Origin: Nostoc sp. LEGE 06077
GTDB lineage: Bacteria > Cyanobacteriota > Cyanobacteriia > Cyanobacteriales > Nostocaceae
Direction of reading: 5' to 3'
DNA length: 64,000 bases
NCBI RefSeq assembly: GCF_015207705.1
Contig: NZ_JADEWI010000034.1
Coordinates: 1-64,000, forward strand
Each line of letters begins with the position of its first letter. Within the stretch, counting starts at the first letter, position 1. The position numbers and the translations under genes are program-made. Shown piece by piece: positions 1 to 9,375 of this stretch. The notes below the pieces were generated by a model. The model saw only the letters and a program-made list of their open reading frames with translations. It was not told where the DNA came from and made no database searches.

Positions 1-55
1 CAAACGCTTTACAGAAATCATCTACATGACAGAACAAAGCATCTAAACTAAACAT

Positions 56-107
56 AGGACAGGCTGCTGGATTTGTTGTTATTTTCAGCTTACTACCTGT
101 CCTTTTT
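56..107 (+). terminator. Possible terminator at window edge
   Basis: An 8 bp stem AGGACAGG / CCTGTCCT with a loop of about 32 bases is followed at once by TTTTT. On the plus strand this fits a Rho-independent terminator for a gene lying left of the window. The long loop makes it a weak case. Confidence 0.4.
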
Positions 108-119
108 CTTATCCCGAAC

Positions 120-221
120 TCAGGTTAGATAACCACCTAAATATAAAAGTGATGTAGCCCCGATTAAACTACCTATAATTGCTGCTACATATCCATCTCT
201 GTTGTTTCTAGATAACTGCAT
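120..221 (-). CDS. Possible 33-residue membrane peptide
   Basis: An ATG-to-TGA frame of 33 codons. Residues 11-31 form one hydrophobic, glycine-containing segment typical of a single transmembrane helix, after a short charged N-terminus (RNNRD). There is no clear ribosome binding site, only GCAGAAAAAT before the ATG. It faces the putative terminator at 56-107. Function unknown; it could also be chance. Listed because the composition is strongly membrane-like. Confidence 0.35.
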   Translation of the reverse strand: MQLSRNNRDGYVAAIIGSLIGATSLLYLGGYLT

Positions 222-432
222 ATTTTTCTGCAAAAATATAATTAATTTGAAGTTAATAATATTAGTACTTACACAATTATTTGAGTTGCCCTACTCAATT
301 CGTGAATTAGGAAACTTCAAAAATCCAGTTTCTTGGTTTTCGCTAATTATTACTATAGATACAACATTGATAGAGCCGTTTTCGGAATTTATTTATGTAT
401 TACCCTTCTACACGGGAATTTATAGATAAAAA

Positions 433-1017
433 TTAACTTTGATTTACTTGCTCTTTAGCAAGGCGTTCATAGTGTTCTTTATCTCTATATTTAATGATTC
501 TACTAGGTTGACCACCTACAATTGCTAAAGGTTCCACGTTAGAAGTTACAACTGTACCTGCTGCGATAATTGCTCCGTCTCCAATGACAATACCAGGAAT
601 AATTAAGACGTTGGCTCCAATCCAAACATTCTGACCAATTACTACAGGTTTATGAATGTAAACATCATGCTCGTAAGGTAGAGCGTTACTTTGATAATCG
701 TGATTTGCTGATAAGATGACAACGTTAAATCCGATTGTCGTGTTGTCACCAATTGTAATTCCCCCACGACCATCTAATACAACATTCATCCCAATGTAAA
801 TTTTATTGCCAAAGGAAACATTTTGCGGATGATCAATCCGAATATCATCTCTAAATCGCACACGAGAACCTACAGATTTTAATTGTTGTTTTAGTTGTTG
901 ATGTTTATATTGCTTGATTTTAGTTTGCCAATATTCTTCCCACTTGACAATGTGAGGGATAAAAGATATTAATATTCGCTCTAATTTATTTTTAATTTTA
1001 TGGCTAATTTGTTTCAT
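433..1017 (-). CDS. LbH-type acyltransferase (WcaF/maltose acetyltransferase-like)
   Basis: A 194-residue protein with a basic helical N-terminus (about 1-50) and then a left-handed beta-helix of hexapeptide repeats (V/I-G-x-N), seen from about residue 65 to 175. The NHDY motif near residue 105 carries the histidine that acts as base in this family, and the run [22 protein letters not shown] is typical of the last coils. Such enzymes move acetyl groups from acetyl-CoA to sugars of exopolysaccharide or lipopolysaccharide. No sugar-biosynthesis neighbours are visible, so the acceptor cannot be named. The ATG start lacks a strong Shine-Dalgarno sequence. Confidence 0.85.
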   Translation of the reverse strand: MKQISHKIKNKLERILISFIPHIVKWEEYWQTKIKQYKHQQLKQQLKSVGSRVRFRDDIRIDHPQNVSFGNKIYIGMNVVLDGRGGITIGDNTTIGFNVVILSANHDYQSNALPYEHDVYIHKPVVIGQNVWIGANVLIIPGIVIGDGAIIAAGTVVTSNVEPLAIVGGQPSRIIKYRDKEHYERLAKEQVNQS

Positions 1018-1171
1018 GGGTTTTTTGAAAGACTATTTTATTAGTATTCCCTTGAAAGTTAGCGATCGCTTGTAGTTTCAAAAATATTAAAATTGCCAGT
1101 ACACCCACCCATCCAATAAGAAAGGCGGGATAGTGTAGTTCAATTTAAGCGAAAAGGTATTCATCAGAACT

Positions 1172-1906
1172 CTAATCTTGTGGTTCAATACCTGCTGCAC
1201 GTAATTGTGCGGCTAGTCGTTCAGCGCGTTGATGTTCTTGTTCTGCTCGTTCTCGCTCTTGTTCTGCTAACTCAAAACCCCAGAGTAATAGCTTTCCTTG
1301 CTCATCCCACCACCGCAACCAATGGCCTGTGCGATTTTCACGAGTACCTTGCCAAACGCTCAGGTAAAGATTTATTTCGCTGATCAAGTAATGTTGATTC
1401 TCGTTAGGGGTTTGGATGGTGTATCTGCCTGTATTGTTATCTAGGCGATAAACTTCTAAGTTCCCGCTATCAGGCTCAAATATGGCATAGTTTGGCACTT
1501 TTAAGATGCGTTCGTAGAAAAACCATTTGCCTGGCGGATAGGTTGGTTTGGCAGAATACTCTGTTCCTTCTGTATCGGAAATAAATTCCATCACAATTAC
1601 AGGGATGTCGCCTTGGAGTTGGGGAGTGTAACTGCGGATTACTTCTGTTTTATCAACGGTAATTTTGGGAATATATGCCCAATCAGGGGCTTTAATGACC
1701 ATTTTTCCATCTAAAGTGGCACAAATCCCATAATTTGTGGATGTAAAGGCATTTTCAGGGATTTTTCCGGTGATTTGTAAGCTTTCGGTAAGGGCTGCGG
1801 CTATGGCTGGTTGGTTGATGTTATCCACTGGCTCATCTGGAAGAATGTAATCATCGGGTAGTTTTTCCCAACTGACTTGGTAGTTTTGGGTGATGATGGC
1901 TGTCAT
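1172..1906 (-). CDS. Uma2 family (DUF820) protein
   Basis: A 244-residue member of the Uma2/DUF820 family, which has a PD-(D/E)XK nuclease-like fold and is greatly expanded in cyanobacteria. The family core is visible as APDWAYIP (about 72-80), VIVMEFIS (about 103-110) and YERILKVPNYAIFEP (about 130-145). The C-terminus (210-244) is a Glu/Arg/Gln-rich coiled coil, common in this subfamily. It is one of three Uma2 genes in the window, with 8447-9055 and 23592-24371. Biological role unknown; nuclease activity is inferred from fold only. Confidence 0.85.
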   Translation of the reverse strand: MTAIITQNYQVSWEKLPDDYILPDEPVDNINQPAIAAALTESLQITGKIPENAFTSTNYGICATLDGKMVIKAPDWAYIPKITVDKTEVIRSYTPQLQGDIPVIVMEFISDTEGTEYSAKPTYPPGKWFFYERILKVPNYAIFEPDSGNLEVYRLDNNTGRYTIQTPNENQHYLISEINLYLSVWQGTRENRTGHWLRWWDEQGKLLLWGFELAEQERERAEQEHQRAERLAAQLRAAGIEPQD

Positions 1907-1969
1907 GTTGAGTAGGGGTGTGGGGGGATAAAGAGTGTAGGGGAGATTTTATAATCTGTCCCCTATTAC

Positions 1970-3550
1970 CTATTCGTCGTCGTCGGACTCGAAATCGCTA
2001 TCTTCTAGTGTTTGATGTGGTATCGCGGCAATAATGGCATCAATTACTTTGGATACTGGTAAGATTTCCAGATTAAGATCAGGAAATTTTGTTCCTTTTG
2101 GGACGATCGCGCGTTTGAATCCCAATTTAGCTGCTTCTTTTAACCGCAGTTCCATTTGGGAAACCGATCGCACTTGTCCCCCTAACCCAACTTCCCCAAT
2201 CAAAACTGTCCCTGGATCAACAATGCGATCACGGAAACTCGCAACAATGGCGATCGCCACTCCTAAATCTACGGCTGGTTCAACTACACTCAAGCCACCC
2301 GCCGAAGCCACATAAGAGTCTAGCTTTGACATAGGAATTCCGACGCGTTTTTCTAAAACAGCGAGAATTTGGACTAAGCGGTTGTAGTCTACACCAGTTC
2401 CAGCCCGTCGGGGTGAGGGGTAACTTGTCGGACTAACAAGGGCTTGTAATTCCACCACAATCGGGCGTGTACCTTCGCAGGCGACGACAATGGCTGTACC
2501 TGGCGCGGGATCATCACGATTGCCTAAAAATAACTCGGAAGGGTTAGAAACTTCTCGCAGTCCGTGTTCTACCATTTCAAAGATACCGATTTCGTGGGTT
2601 GCTCCGAAACGGTTTTTCACGGTTCTTAATAAGCGGTGGGAGGCAAAGCGATCGCCTTCAAAGTACAATACTGTATCTACTAAGTGTTCTAGGACTTTCG
2701 GCCCGGCGATCGCTCCTTCTTTGGTGACGTGTCCTACAATTAACATCGTAATGTCTTCGTGTTTCGCCACTTTCATCAAGGCTGCGGTACATTCTCTCAC
2801 CTGAGCTACTGAACCGGGTGCAGATGTCAGGGCGGGAAAAAATACGGTTTGAATACTATCAATCACCGCTACATTTGGTCTAAGAGAATCTATTTCCCGT
2901 AAAATTTCTTCTAAATCAGTTTCTGGTAAGACATATAAATCTGCACCTAGGCGCTCAGATTGATCTATTTCTGTTGCTACTTCTAATACTTCGGCATTTA
3001 CGGTGACTGCTGCTTCGTCTATATCTAAAGCTGCTTCTGCTGCTTTACCATTCCCATTACCAACCACACTCACCGATTTGGAAACACCCAAACGCAACGC
3101 CCGCAATTTGACTTGCTGTCCTGATTCTTCTCCCGAAACATAGAGAATGCGGTATCTCTGCGCTAATTGATTTGATACTTGCAACAATAATGTTGATTTA
3201 CCAATCCCCGGATCACCGCCAATTAATACCATTGAACCGGGAACAATCCCACCACCTAACACCCGATCTAATTCTCCGTAGCCAGATTCCCAGCGCGTGA
3301 CTTGGCGATCGCTAATTTGGTCAAATGTCAGCGAAGCCCGTGCTTTGGCTGGTTTAGTATGAGATTTCCCATTATTCTGCTCCTTATGCCAACTGCCTAC
3401 TCCTCCTCTGGAGGGTACATCAACGGAAGATTGAATGGCAATTTGTTCTTCTAAAGAATTGAAGGTTCCGCAATTAGGACATTTACCAAACCACTGGGGA
3501 GATTCTGCACCACATTCGTTACAAATGTAAAAGGTTTTAGGCTTAGGCAT
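1970..3550 (-). CDS. radA: DNA repair protein RadA/Sms
   Basis: A 526-residue RadA, a RecA-like ATPase that promotes branch migration of recombination intermediates. In order: a four-cysteine zinc finger (CNECG...CPNCG, residues 10-27), an ATPase with Walker A GGDPGIGKST (about 112-121), the RadA-specific KNRFG motif (about 310), and a C-terminal Lon-protease-like domain (about 350-505). A cyanobacterial insertion rich in Ala/Glu lies at about 160-200. The tail is acidic (ESDDDE). The start is ATG with no obvious SD. It is divergent from rpaB across about 175 bases of AT-rich DNA. Confidence 0.97.
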   Translation of the reverse strand: MPKPKTFYICNECGAESPQWFGKCPNCGTFNSLEEQIAIQSSVDVPSRGGVGSWHKEQNNGKSHTKPAKARASLTFDQISDRQVTRWESGYGELDRVLGGGIVPGSMVLIGGDPGIGKSTLLLQVSNQLAQRYRILYVSGEESGQQVKLRALRLGVSKSVSVVGNGNGKAAEAALDIDEAAVTVNAEVLEVATEIDQSERLGADLYVLPETDLEEILREIDSLRPNVAVIDSIQTVFFPALTSAPGSVAQVRECTAALMKVAKHEDITMLIVGHVTKEGAIAGPKVLEHLVDTVLYFEGDRFASHRLLRTVKNRFGATHEIGIFEMVEHGLREVSNPSELFLGNRDDPAPGTAIVVACEGTRPIVVELQALVSPTSYPSPRRAGTGVDYNRLVQILAVLEKRVGIPMSKLDSYVASAGGLSVVEPAVDLGVAIAIVASFRDRIVDPGTVLIGEVGLGGQVRSVSQMELRLKEAAKLGFKRAIVPKGTKFPDLNLEILPVSKVIDAIIAAIPHQTLEDSDFESDDDE

Positions 3551-3726
3551 TCTTAAATCTTAATTAAGTTAATTAATCTTAATTTTTTCTTAATTCTTAC
3601 AAAAAACCAAAGTCAAAGAAAACTGGTTTTTCCAGCATTTTTCAAATCAATTGAGGGAATGATATCTTAATATTATGGTATTAAAAATTAATCATGAAAA
3701 ATTTTAGTTAAGGAGCGTTGAGAAAC

Positions 3727-4455
3727 TTGGAAAGTCATAAAGAAAAAATCCTGGTGGTAGACGATGAAGCCAGCATTCGCCGGATTTTAGAAACGCGCCT
3801 TTCTATGATTGGCTACGATGTTGTGACTGCTGGCGACGGCGAGGAAGCGTTGGAAACTTTTCGCAAATCCGATCCTGATTTAGTGGTTTTGGATGTAATG
3901 ATGCCAAAGCTGGATGGCTACGGCGTGTGTCAAGAATTACGTAAAGAGTCAGATGTTCCTATTATTATGCTAACAGCCTTGGGGGACGTTGCCGATCGCA
4001 TCACTGGGTTAGAATTGGGTGCTGATGACTACGTAGTTAAGCCATTCTCCCCCAAAGAGCTAGAAGCGCGGATTCGCTCAGTATTACGCCGTGTAGATAA
4101 AACCGGTGCTTCGGGAATTCCCAGTTCTGGGGTAATTCACGTAGGAAATATCAAAATCGATACCAACAAGCGACAAGTTTACAAAGGTGATGAGCGTATT
4201 CGCTTGACGGGAATGGAATTCAGCTTACTAGAGTTGCTGGTTAGCCGTTCTGGAGAAGCTTTTTCCCGTTCTGAGATTTTGCAGGAAGTTTGGGGATATA
4301 CACCAGAACGTCATGTAGATACGCGGGTGGTAGATGTGCATATATCTCGGTTAAGGGCAAAATTAGAAGACGATCCCAGTAACCCAGAATTAATCCTAAC
4401 TGCACGTGGTACGGGTTATTTGTTTCAACGCATAATTGAACCTGGAGAAGAATAA
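3727..4455 (+). CDS. rpaB: OmpR-type response regulator RpaB
   Basis: An OmpR-family regulator that in cyanobacteria controls photosystem, phycobilisome-coupling and high-light genes (also called Ycf27). Receiver domain at about 5-120 with the acidic pair DDE, phospho-acceptor Asp in VVLDVMMP, conserved Thr/Lys (MLTALGD, VVKPFSPKE); winged-helix DNA-binding domain at about 140-235. I chose the TTG at 3727, not the one at 3718: AAGGAG at 3710-3715 is 11 bases from 3727 but only 2 from 3718, and the resulting N-terminus (MESHKEKILVVDDE) matches what I recall of Nostocales RpaB. No histidine kinase is next to it. Confidence 0.95.
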   Translation: MESHKEKILVVDDEASIRRILETRLSMIGYDVVTAGDGEEALETFRKSDPDLVVLDVMMPKLDGYGVCQELRKESDVPIIMLTALGDVADRITGLELGADDYVVKPFSPKELEARIRSVLRRVDKTGASGIPSSGVIHVGNIKIDTNKRQVYKGDERIRLTGMEFSLLELLVSRSGEAFSRSEILQEVWGYTPERHVDTRVVDVHISRLRAKLEDDPSNPELILTARGTGYLFQRIIEPGEE

Positions 4456-4460
4456 GGGAA

Positions 4461-4566
4461 AGTATGAAGTGTGAAGTGTGAAGTATGAAATGTTATGACT
4501 TTCAAGCCTGTTCCTCATTCTGTACCATATTTTTCAGACTTCAGACTTTAGACTTCAGAATTTAGA
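4461..4566. repeat. Two short tandem repeat tracts (STRR-like)
   Basis: Between rpaB and the next gene are two runs of degenerate 7-mers: AGTATGA/AGTGTGA at 4461-4490 and AGACTTC/AGACTTT at 4536-4566. These are the short tandemly repeated repetitive sequences typical of heterocystous cyanobacteria. Confidence 0.75.
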
Positions 4567-4569
4567 AAG

Positions 4570-5226
4570 ATGACTAAACCTGATCCCAATCGAGTTGTGC
4601 GCCGTTTACCCATAGTTGTCGGTGGGTTAGGCGCTATACTTTTGCTGATTAACCGTTTATTAACACCAGAACTAACAGAATCTCAATCTCGTGGTGATGT
4701 GTTGGGTGTAATTTTGAGTGCCGTGTTAATTTTAACGGGTTTAATTTGGCAGCAAGTACAGCCGCGATCGCCTGATGTTGTCGAACTGATTGGAGAAGAA
4801 GGTTTTATACTGTTAGACAATTTACCAGAAGCCGTGAAAACAGAACTAGCCTGGGCATCTCGGATGATATTAACTAACACCGTCACGCGATCGCTGGTAG
4901 TTTTATATCAAGGCAAAGTTTTGTTACGTCGCGGTATTCTGGGACTTAAATCTGAAGTCGTACCAGGGGCAATCTTAAAACGAGTACTGGAAAAACAACA
5001 GCCCGTTTATTTAGTTAATTTAAATATATATCCCGGCAAAATAGAATTTGATTACTTACCCGAAAATACTCAAGGGGTAATTTGTCAACCTATCGGGGAT
5101 AAAGGCGTGATGATTTTAGGAGCAAATGCACCGAGAAGTTACACCAAACAAGATGAATATTGGATTGCTGGCATTGCTGACAAATTAGCTGTAACTCTCC
5201 AACAATCAATAGTTGATGCTGAATAA
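4570..5226 (+). CDS. Cofactor assembly of complex C subunit B (CcbB-like, DUF2930)
   Basis: A 218-residue protein of the DUF2930/CCB2-CCB4 family. In chloroplasts these proteins help attach haem ci to cytochrome b6. Two hydrophobic segments (about 14-28 and 45-62) anchor the N-terminus and a soluble domain follows (about 75-215, starting VVELIGEEGFILLDNLP). It lies downstream of rpaB across the STRR tracts. No haem-binding motif is visible, which fits an assembly factor rather than a cytochrome. Family assignment is by sequence recognition. Confidence 0.8.
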   Translation: MTKPDPNRVVRRLPIVVGGLGAILLLINRLLTPELTESQSRGDVLGVILSAVLILTGLIWQQVQPRSPDVVELIGEEGFILLDNLPEAVKTELAWASRMILTNTVTRSLVVLYQGKVLLRRGILGLKSEVVPGAILKRVLEKQQPVYLVNLNIYPGKIEFDYLPENTQGVICQPIGDKGVMILGANAPRSYTKQDEYWIAGIADKLAVTLQQSIVDAE

Positions 5227-5314
5227 TTATCCAACTGAAACCCGGTTAAAATCTTGACTGATGACAAACAACACCCTTCACTAATTAGCTTTATTGGCGA
5301 CGAATTACTGAATT

Positions 5315-5833
5315 ATGCAAATTATCTATTGGTTACTAATTGCCTTAATGGCTGTCGGAGTTATTGGTGCTGTAGTCCCGGCAATTCCTGGTAGCAGTTT
5401 AATTTTAATTGCCATTATTATTTGGGGATTTGTGAGTGGTTCTTTTGCCGCAATTAAAATACCCTTAATCATCACAATTCTGGTTTTGCTGTTAAGTGTC
5501 GGAGTTGATTTTTTAGCCAGTTATATAGGAGCAAAACAAGCCGGGGCTAGTAAATGGGGGCAAATTGGTGCAGTTGTTGGCTTAGTTTTAGGCATCTTGG
5601 GATTTTTACCAGCTTTACCCTTTGGCGGGCCATTGTTAGGAATGTTATTCGGGCCGCTAATAGGCGCAATTATTGGTGAATTTATTTTCCGCCGAGAATT
5701 ATGGCCAGCAGTAAAAGCAGGTATTGGAATTGTCGTTGGTACATTAGTCGGAAATTTAATTCAGGGATTGTTAGCAGTGACAGCCGTTGCAGTTTTTATA
5801 GTCACAACTTGGCCGCAAGTATTTAGTGGATGA
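5315..5833 (+). CDS. DUF456 family membrane protein
   Basis: A 172-residue, almost wholly hydrophobic protein with four to five membrane helices. Residues 1-40 begin with a short IPGSS loop, and glycine-rich segments (GAVVGLVLGILGFLPALPFGGPLLG, split across residues 85-112) and an IGEFIFRRE turn follow. This pattern marks DUF456, a widespread inner-membrane family without a defined role. It follows the ccbB-like gene by 88 bases and may be co-transcribed. ATG start, weak SD. Confidence 0.8.
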   Translation: MQIIYWLLIALMAVGVIGAVVPAIPGSSLILIAIIIWGFVSGSFAAIKIPLIITILVLLLSVGVDFLASYIGAKQAGASKWGQIGAVVGLVLGILGFLPALPFGGPLLGMLFGPLIGAIIGEFIFRRELWPAVKAGIGIVVGTLVGNLIQGLLAVTAVAVFIVTTWPQVFSG

Positions 5834-5956
5834 CTAAGTAGGTATTTGATAACAGTTGGTAGACAAGCACACAGGCTTGTGATTGTTCCTTCGTTGGATT
5901 TATCGTCTGTCTCTCAATTTTGAAATAGATAATCATCAGTCCTGCCAGTAGCTTGA

Positions 5957-6013
5957 ATGAAGCGATGTCTTCTCTACGAGACGCTCCGCGAATGACTGGC
6001 TTTGCCTACGCAT
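5957..6013. repeat. Dispersed palindromic repeat
   Basis: The stretch GAAGCGATGTCTTCTCTACG and the following GAGACGCTCCGCGAA...TTTGCCTACGC resemble a repeat found at many sites in Nostocales genomes. It contains small inverted repeats and lies in the 320-base gap before the WD40 kinase. The family label is from memory; within this window it appears once. Confidence 0.5.
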
Positions 6014-6153
6014 AACCCAACACATGGAATAAGCATAATATTGGCTTGACTTACCTAAACTTAACACTCAATATATTAATTATTTTGCGGTATCTACTCA
6101 GATTAGGTCGTGCTTAAGCGATAATAACTACAACCCCAGACAGATGCACAGTT

Positions 6154-8247
6154 ATGACCTGCTGCCTAGATCCGGCTTGCCAAAACCCACCTCATTTTGA
6201 TGGCGTAGAGTACTGCTCTAGCTGTGGAGCGCCATTAATCGCCTTGAGAAACCGCTATCGTCCAATTCAATCCATAGGTGGCGGGGGATTTGGGAAAACT
6301 TATCTAGCAGAAGATATCGACAAACTCAATGAGCCTTGTGTCATTAAGCAATTTGCACCGCAAGTCCAGGGAACAGGCGCACTCAAAAAAGCTACAGAAC
6401 TATTTGAACAAGAAGCAAAGCGACTGCAACAGTTAGGCAAACATCCGCAAATTCCCACACTGTTAGCGTATTTTAATGAAGATAAACGCCTGTACTTGGT
6501 ACAGGAATTTATTGAAGGACAGAATTTATTGAAAGAATTACAACAGCAAGGAAATTTCACAGAGGATAAAGTTAGGGAATTATTGCTGGATTTATTAGAT
6601 ATTCTCAAAACAGTTCATCAACAAAAAGTTATTCACCGCGATATTAAGCCAGAGAATATTATTCGCCATAGTAATGGCAAGTTAGTACTGATTGATTTTG
6701 GTGCATCCAAGCAACTGACCGCAACAGCAGTGACGCAAGCTGGAACTCAAATTGGTTCTTTTGGTTATGCACCTATGGAACAAATGCAAGGTGGTGAAGC
6801 TTTACCCTCCAGTGATTTATATAGTGTTGGTGCAACTTGCTTTCACCTATTGAGTGGAACCCACCCTTGGGAGTTGTGGAAACGACAAGGTTATGGCTGG
6901 GTTTTTAGTTGGAGAAATCATTTACGACAAGGGGTGAGTCAAGAATTTGGGCGGATGTTAGATAAATTATTGCAAGAAGAATCTCATCACCGTTATGAGT
7001 CGGTGGAAGAATTATTAAAAGATTTAAATCCACAATCACAGCCTTCTATAACCAAAATCCAGCAAGACTTTGCAGACTTACCACCAACACAATTACCAAT
7101 ACATCAACAACTAGTTTCGTTTTCACCAGCCTTAGTATCTTCTCAGGATCAAGTACTCACAAAAGAAAAATTAGTAGAGCCACTAGTAAATTCAGAAGTA
7201 TCACCACAGCCATCGAGACAATATACTAAGTTAGCAAAATACTTGCTGCTGGGTGTTGCTATTACCTTAGTGGGAATTCAAATATATAGTTATGTTCGTT
7301 ATGGCTTATTTCCGACTAATCCGATATCTGTAATTACCCGTGAATTAACTGGTAAAACTAGCGAAATGTTCTTAACAGGAACTCTTACAGGTCATGTGAA
7401 GTCAGTTCGTTCCGTCGTTTTTAGCCCAGATAGCAAAAGCCTTATTAGTGCTAGTCGTGACAACACCATCAAAGTTTGGGATCTTGCAACAGGAAAAGAA
7501 ATCCGCACTCTGAAAGGTCATACAAATGGGGTTAGTTCTGTTGTTATCAGTCCAGATGGTCAAACTCTTGTCAGTGCTAGTCGTGATAACACCATCAAAG
7601 TTTGGAATTTTGCAACAGGAAAAGAAATCCGCACCCTTGAAGGTCATACAAATGGGGTTAGTTCTGTTGTTATCAGTCCAGATGGTCAAACTCTTGTCAG
7701 TGGTAGCCGTGACAAAAGCATCAAGGTGTGGAAACTGGAAACAGGACAGTTAATCCGCAATCTTGAAGGCCATACCGACTCAGTTAGTTCTGTTACCATC
7801 AGCCCAGATGGCACAACTTTTGTCAGTGCTAGTGCTGATAAAACCATCAAAGTTTGGAATCTCGCAACAGGACAGCTAATCCGCACCCAGGAAGGTCATT
7901 CTGACGGGGTTAGTTCTGTTGCCATCAGCCCAGATGGACAAACCCTTGTCAGTGCTAGTGCTGACAAAACCATCAAAGTTTGGAATCTTTCAACAGGAAA
8001 GGAAATCCGTACCCTTACAGGTCATTTAGGATCTGTTAGTTCCATTGCCATCAGCCCAGATGGCAAAAAACTGGCTAGTGCGAGTGGAGACCAAACTATC
8101 AAAGTTTGGAATCTTGCAACAGGAAGAGAAATCCGCTCCCTCACATCTTCTTCCGACGGGTTTAGTTCTGTTGCCATCAGCCCAGATGGTAAAACTCTCG
8201 CCCGTGGTAGTATAAACAACACCATCAAAATTTGGCGGCTACCGTAG
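6154..8247 (+). CDS. Ser/Thr protein kinase with C-terminal WD40 propeller
   Basis: A 697-residue signalling protein. Order: a zinc-ribbon-like N-terminus with two pairs of cysteines (about 3-24), a Hanks-type kinase (about 33-295) with glycine loop GGGGFGKTYLA, catalytic HRDIKPENI, DFGASKQ and the YAPMEQ activation segment, a linker, one transmembrane helix (about 358-375), then seven WD40 blades (about 408-697) making one beta-propeller. The kinase is predicted cytosolic with the propeller on the other side of the membrane. Blades 2 and 3 are nearly identical at DNA level, so the array has expanded recently. Substrates unknown. Confidence 0.95.
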   Translation: MTCCLDPACQNPPHFDGVEYCSSCGAPLIALRNRYRPIQSIGGGGFGKTYLAEDIDKLNEPCVIKQFAPQVQGTGALKKATELFEQEAKRLQQLGKHPQIPTLLAYFNEDKRLYLVQEFIEGQNLLKELQQQGNFTEDKVRELLLDLLDILKTVHQQKVIHRDIKPENIIRHSNGKLVLIDFGASKQLTATAVTQAGTQIGSFGYAPMEQMQGGEALPSSDLYSVGATCFHLLSGTHPWELWKRQGYGWVFSWRNHLRQGVSQEFGRMLDKLLQEESHHRYESVEELLKDLNPQSQPSITKIQQDFADLPPTQLPIHQQLVSFSPALVSSQDQVLTKEKLVEPLVNSEVSPQPSRQYTKLAKYLLLGVAITLVGIQIYSYVRYGLFPTNPISVITRELTGKTSEMFLTGTLTGHVKSVRSVVFSPDSKSLISASRDNTIKVWDLATGKEIRTLKGHTNGVSSVVISPDGQTLVSASRDNTIKVWNFATGKEIRTLEGHTNGVSSVVISPDGQTLVSGSRDKSIKVWKLETGQLIRNLEGHTDSVSSVTISPDGTTFVSASADKTIKVWNLATGQLIRTQEGHSDGVSSVAISPDGQTLVSASADKTIKVWNLSTGKEIRTLTGHLGSVSSIAISPDGKKLASASGDQTIKVWNLATGREIRSLTSSSDGFSSVAISPDGKTLARGSINNTIKIWRLP
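7518..7730 (+). repeat. Recent 126 bp WD40 blade duplication
   Basis: The sequence starting GGTCATACAAATGGGGTTAG recurs 126 bases later with more than 60 identical bases, including synonymous positions. It encodes blades 2 and 3 of the kinase propeller. Identity at silent positions points to recent tandem duplication or gene conversion. Confidence 0.85.
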
Positions 8248-8446
8248 CGATGATTGACCTACGCTAAAATCAAGACAGTTTAACCACGCAGGGTGAGAAT
8301 TGCAAAATAACAACAGAAACAATTACTCTGCAAATTTCAGAAATACTATATCAGCGTTTAGTCAACACCGCCCACGCTCAACTTCACCTCATTAAAGACT
8401 AATATTAGGTTTTATCATAGAAAAAAGCCACGCTATGGTTTAGCTT

Positions 8447-9055
8447 ATGTCTTCCCTTGTCTTGGAACAACCTAGTAATGCTGAGACTTCCTACGTTCTT
8501 CTGTACAATGTCAGTTGGGAAAAGTTAGAACAGCTTGATGTTGCCCTTACTGGGACAAGCGCAAGGCTAACTTATTTAGACGGTCTTCTAGAAATTATGT
8601 CACCCCTGTCTGATGATCACGAGGATAATAAAAAAACTCTGGCGATGTTACTAGAAGTCTATATGCGGATGAAGAATATCCGGTTTTATGGACGTGGAAG
8701 TGCAACTATAGGTAATAAGGAAGACAATACACGACGAGAACCTGATGAGTCTTATAATTTAGGAACAAAAAAACCAATTCCCGATTTAATTTTGGAAATA
8801 ACTGTTACAAGTGGTGGAATTAATAAGCTAAAAATTTATCAGCGTTTAGGAGTACCTGAAGTTTGGTTTTGGGAAGATGGTTTGTTATCACTTTATTGTT
8901 TGCAAGGTGACAGCTATATAAAAGCTACTAAAAGCAATTTATTGCCTGAGTTAAATTTAGATTTATTAGCAAAATATGCGCGAATGACTGACCAATATGA
9001 TGCTGTGAATGAATATATTCAGATAATAACTAAGGAATATAACAACCCTATTTAA
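8447..9055 (+). CDS. Uma2 family (DUF820) protein
   Basis: A 202-residue Uma2/DUF820 protein. The nuclease-like core is visible: YLDGLLEIMSPLSDDHE (about 44-60), ARREPDESY-like region at about 94-104, IPDLILEITVTSGGINKL (about 112-129) and VPEVWFWEDG (about 135-144). Unlike the other two Uma2 genes here it has no C-terminal coiled coil. It stands alone downstream of the WD40 kinase gene with a 200-base gap. Role unknown. Confidence 0.85.
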   Translation: MSSLVLEQPSNAETSYVLLYNVSWEKLEQLDVALTGTSARLTYLDGLLEIMSPLSDDHEDNKKTLAMLLEVYMRMKNIRFYGRGSATIGNKEDNTRREPDESYNLGTKKPIPDLILEITVTSGGINKLKIYQRLGVPEVWFWEDGLLSLYCLQGDSYIKATKSNLLPELNLDLLAKYARMTDQYDAVNEYIQIITKEYNNPI

Positions 9056-9121
9056 TTTATAAAAGAAGGAGTGAAGGTAGGAAATAGGGACTAGGAAGTA
9101 ATTTTTTGTAACTCCTACTAG

Positions 9122-9343
9122 TTAGCTCTGATTATTCTTGTATAGCTGGATTTTTTGAGCGATCGCTTCCTCAATTATCGGAATATTATCTTCTATGGGT
9201 TGACCATCTTCAGTAAACATTGATGGATAGATAATTGCTTCTGAATCAGGAGTCCGGCGATTAGTGGGATATATATTCTTTCGCTCGATTGTGATACAAA
9301 TTATCTTCAGACTTTTAGGGTGGGGAAAGCGATCGCACCATAG
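9122..9343 (-). pseudogene. Unrecognised open frame without start, possible gene remnant
   Basis: In the 320-base gap between the Uma2 gene and nblB the minus strand is open for 73 codons plus stop, with a coherent protein-like composition (for example RTPDSEAIIYPSMFTEDGQP and then EEAIAQKIQLYKN). No in-frame ATG, GTG or TTG lies in the first 50 codons, and the 5' part runs into HIP1-containing sequence. I read it as the 3' remnant of a lost gene, or a chance frame. Not assigned to a family. Confidence 0.3.
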
Positions 9344-9375
9344 TTAATTTCAGGTGCGATCTACTTGACGAATAA

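Noticed and set aside
202-429. 75-codon plus-strand frame at the left edge
   Set aside because: No ribosome site, and it overlaps the antisense of a better membrane-peptide frame; composition is that of random AT-rich DNA.
7402-7886. Open frames antisense and out of phase with the WD40 repeats of the kinase gene
   Set aside because: They repeat with the same 126-base period as the blades and have no ribosome sites; they are by-products of the repeated coding sequence.
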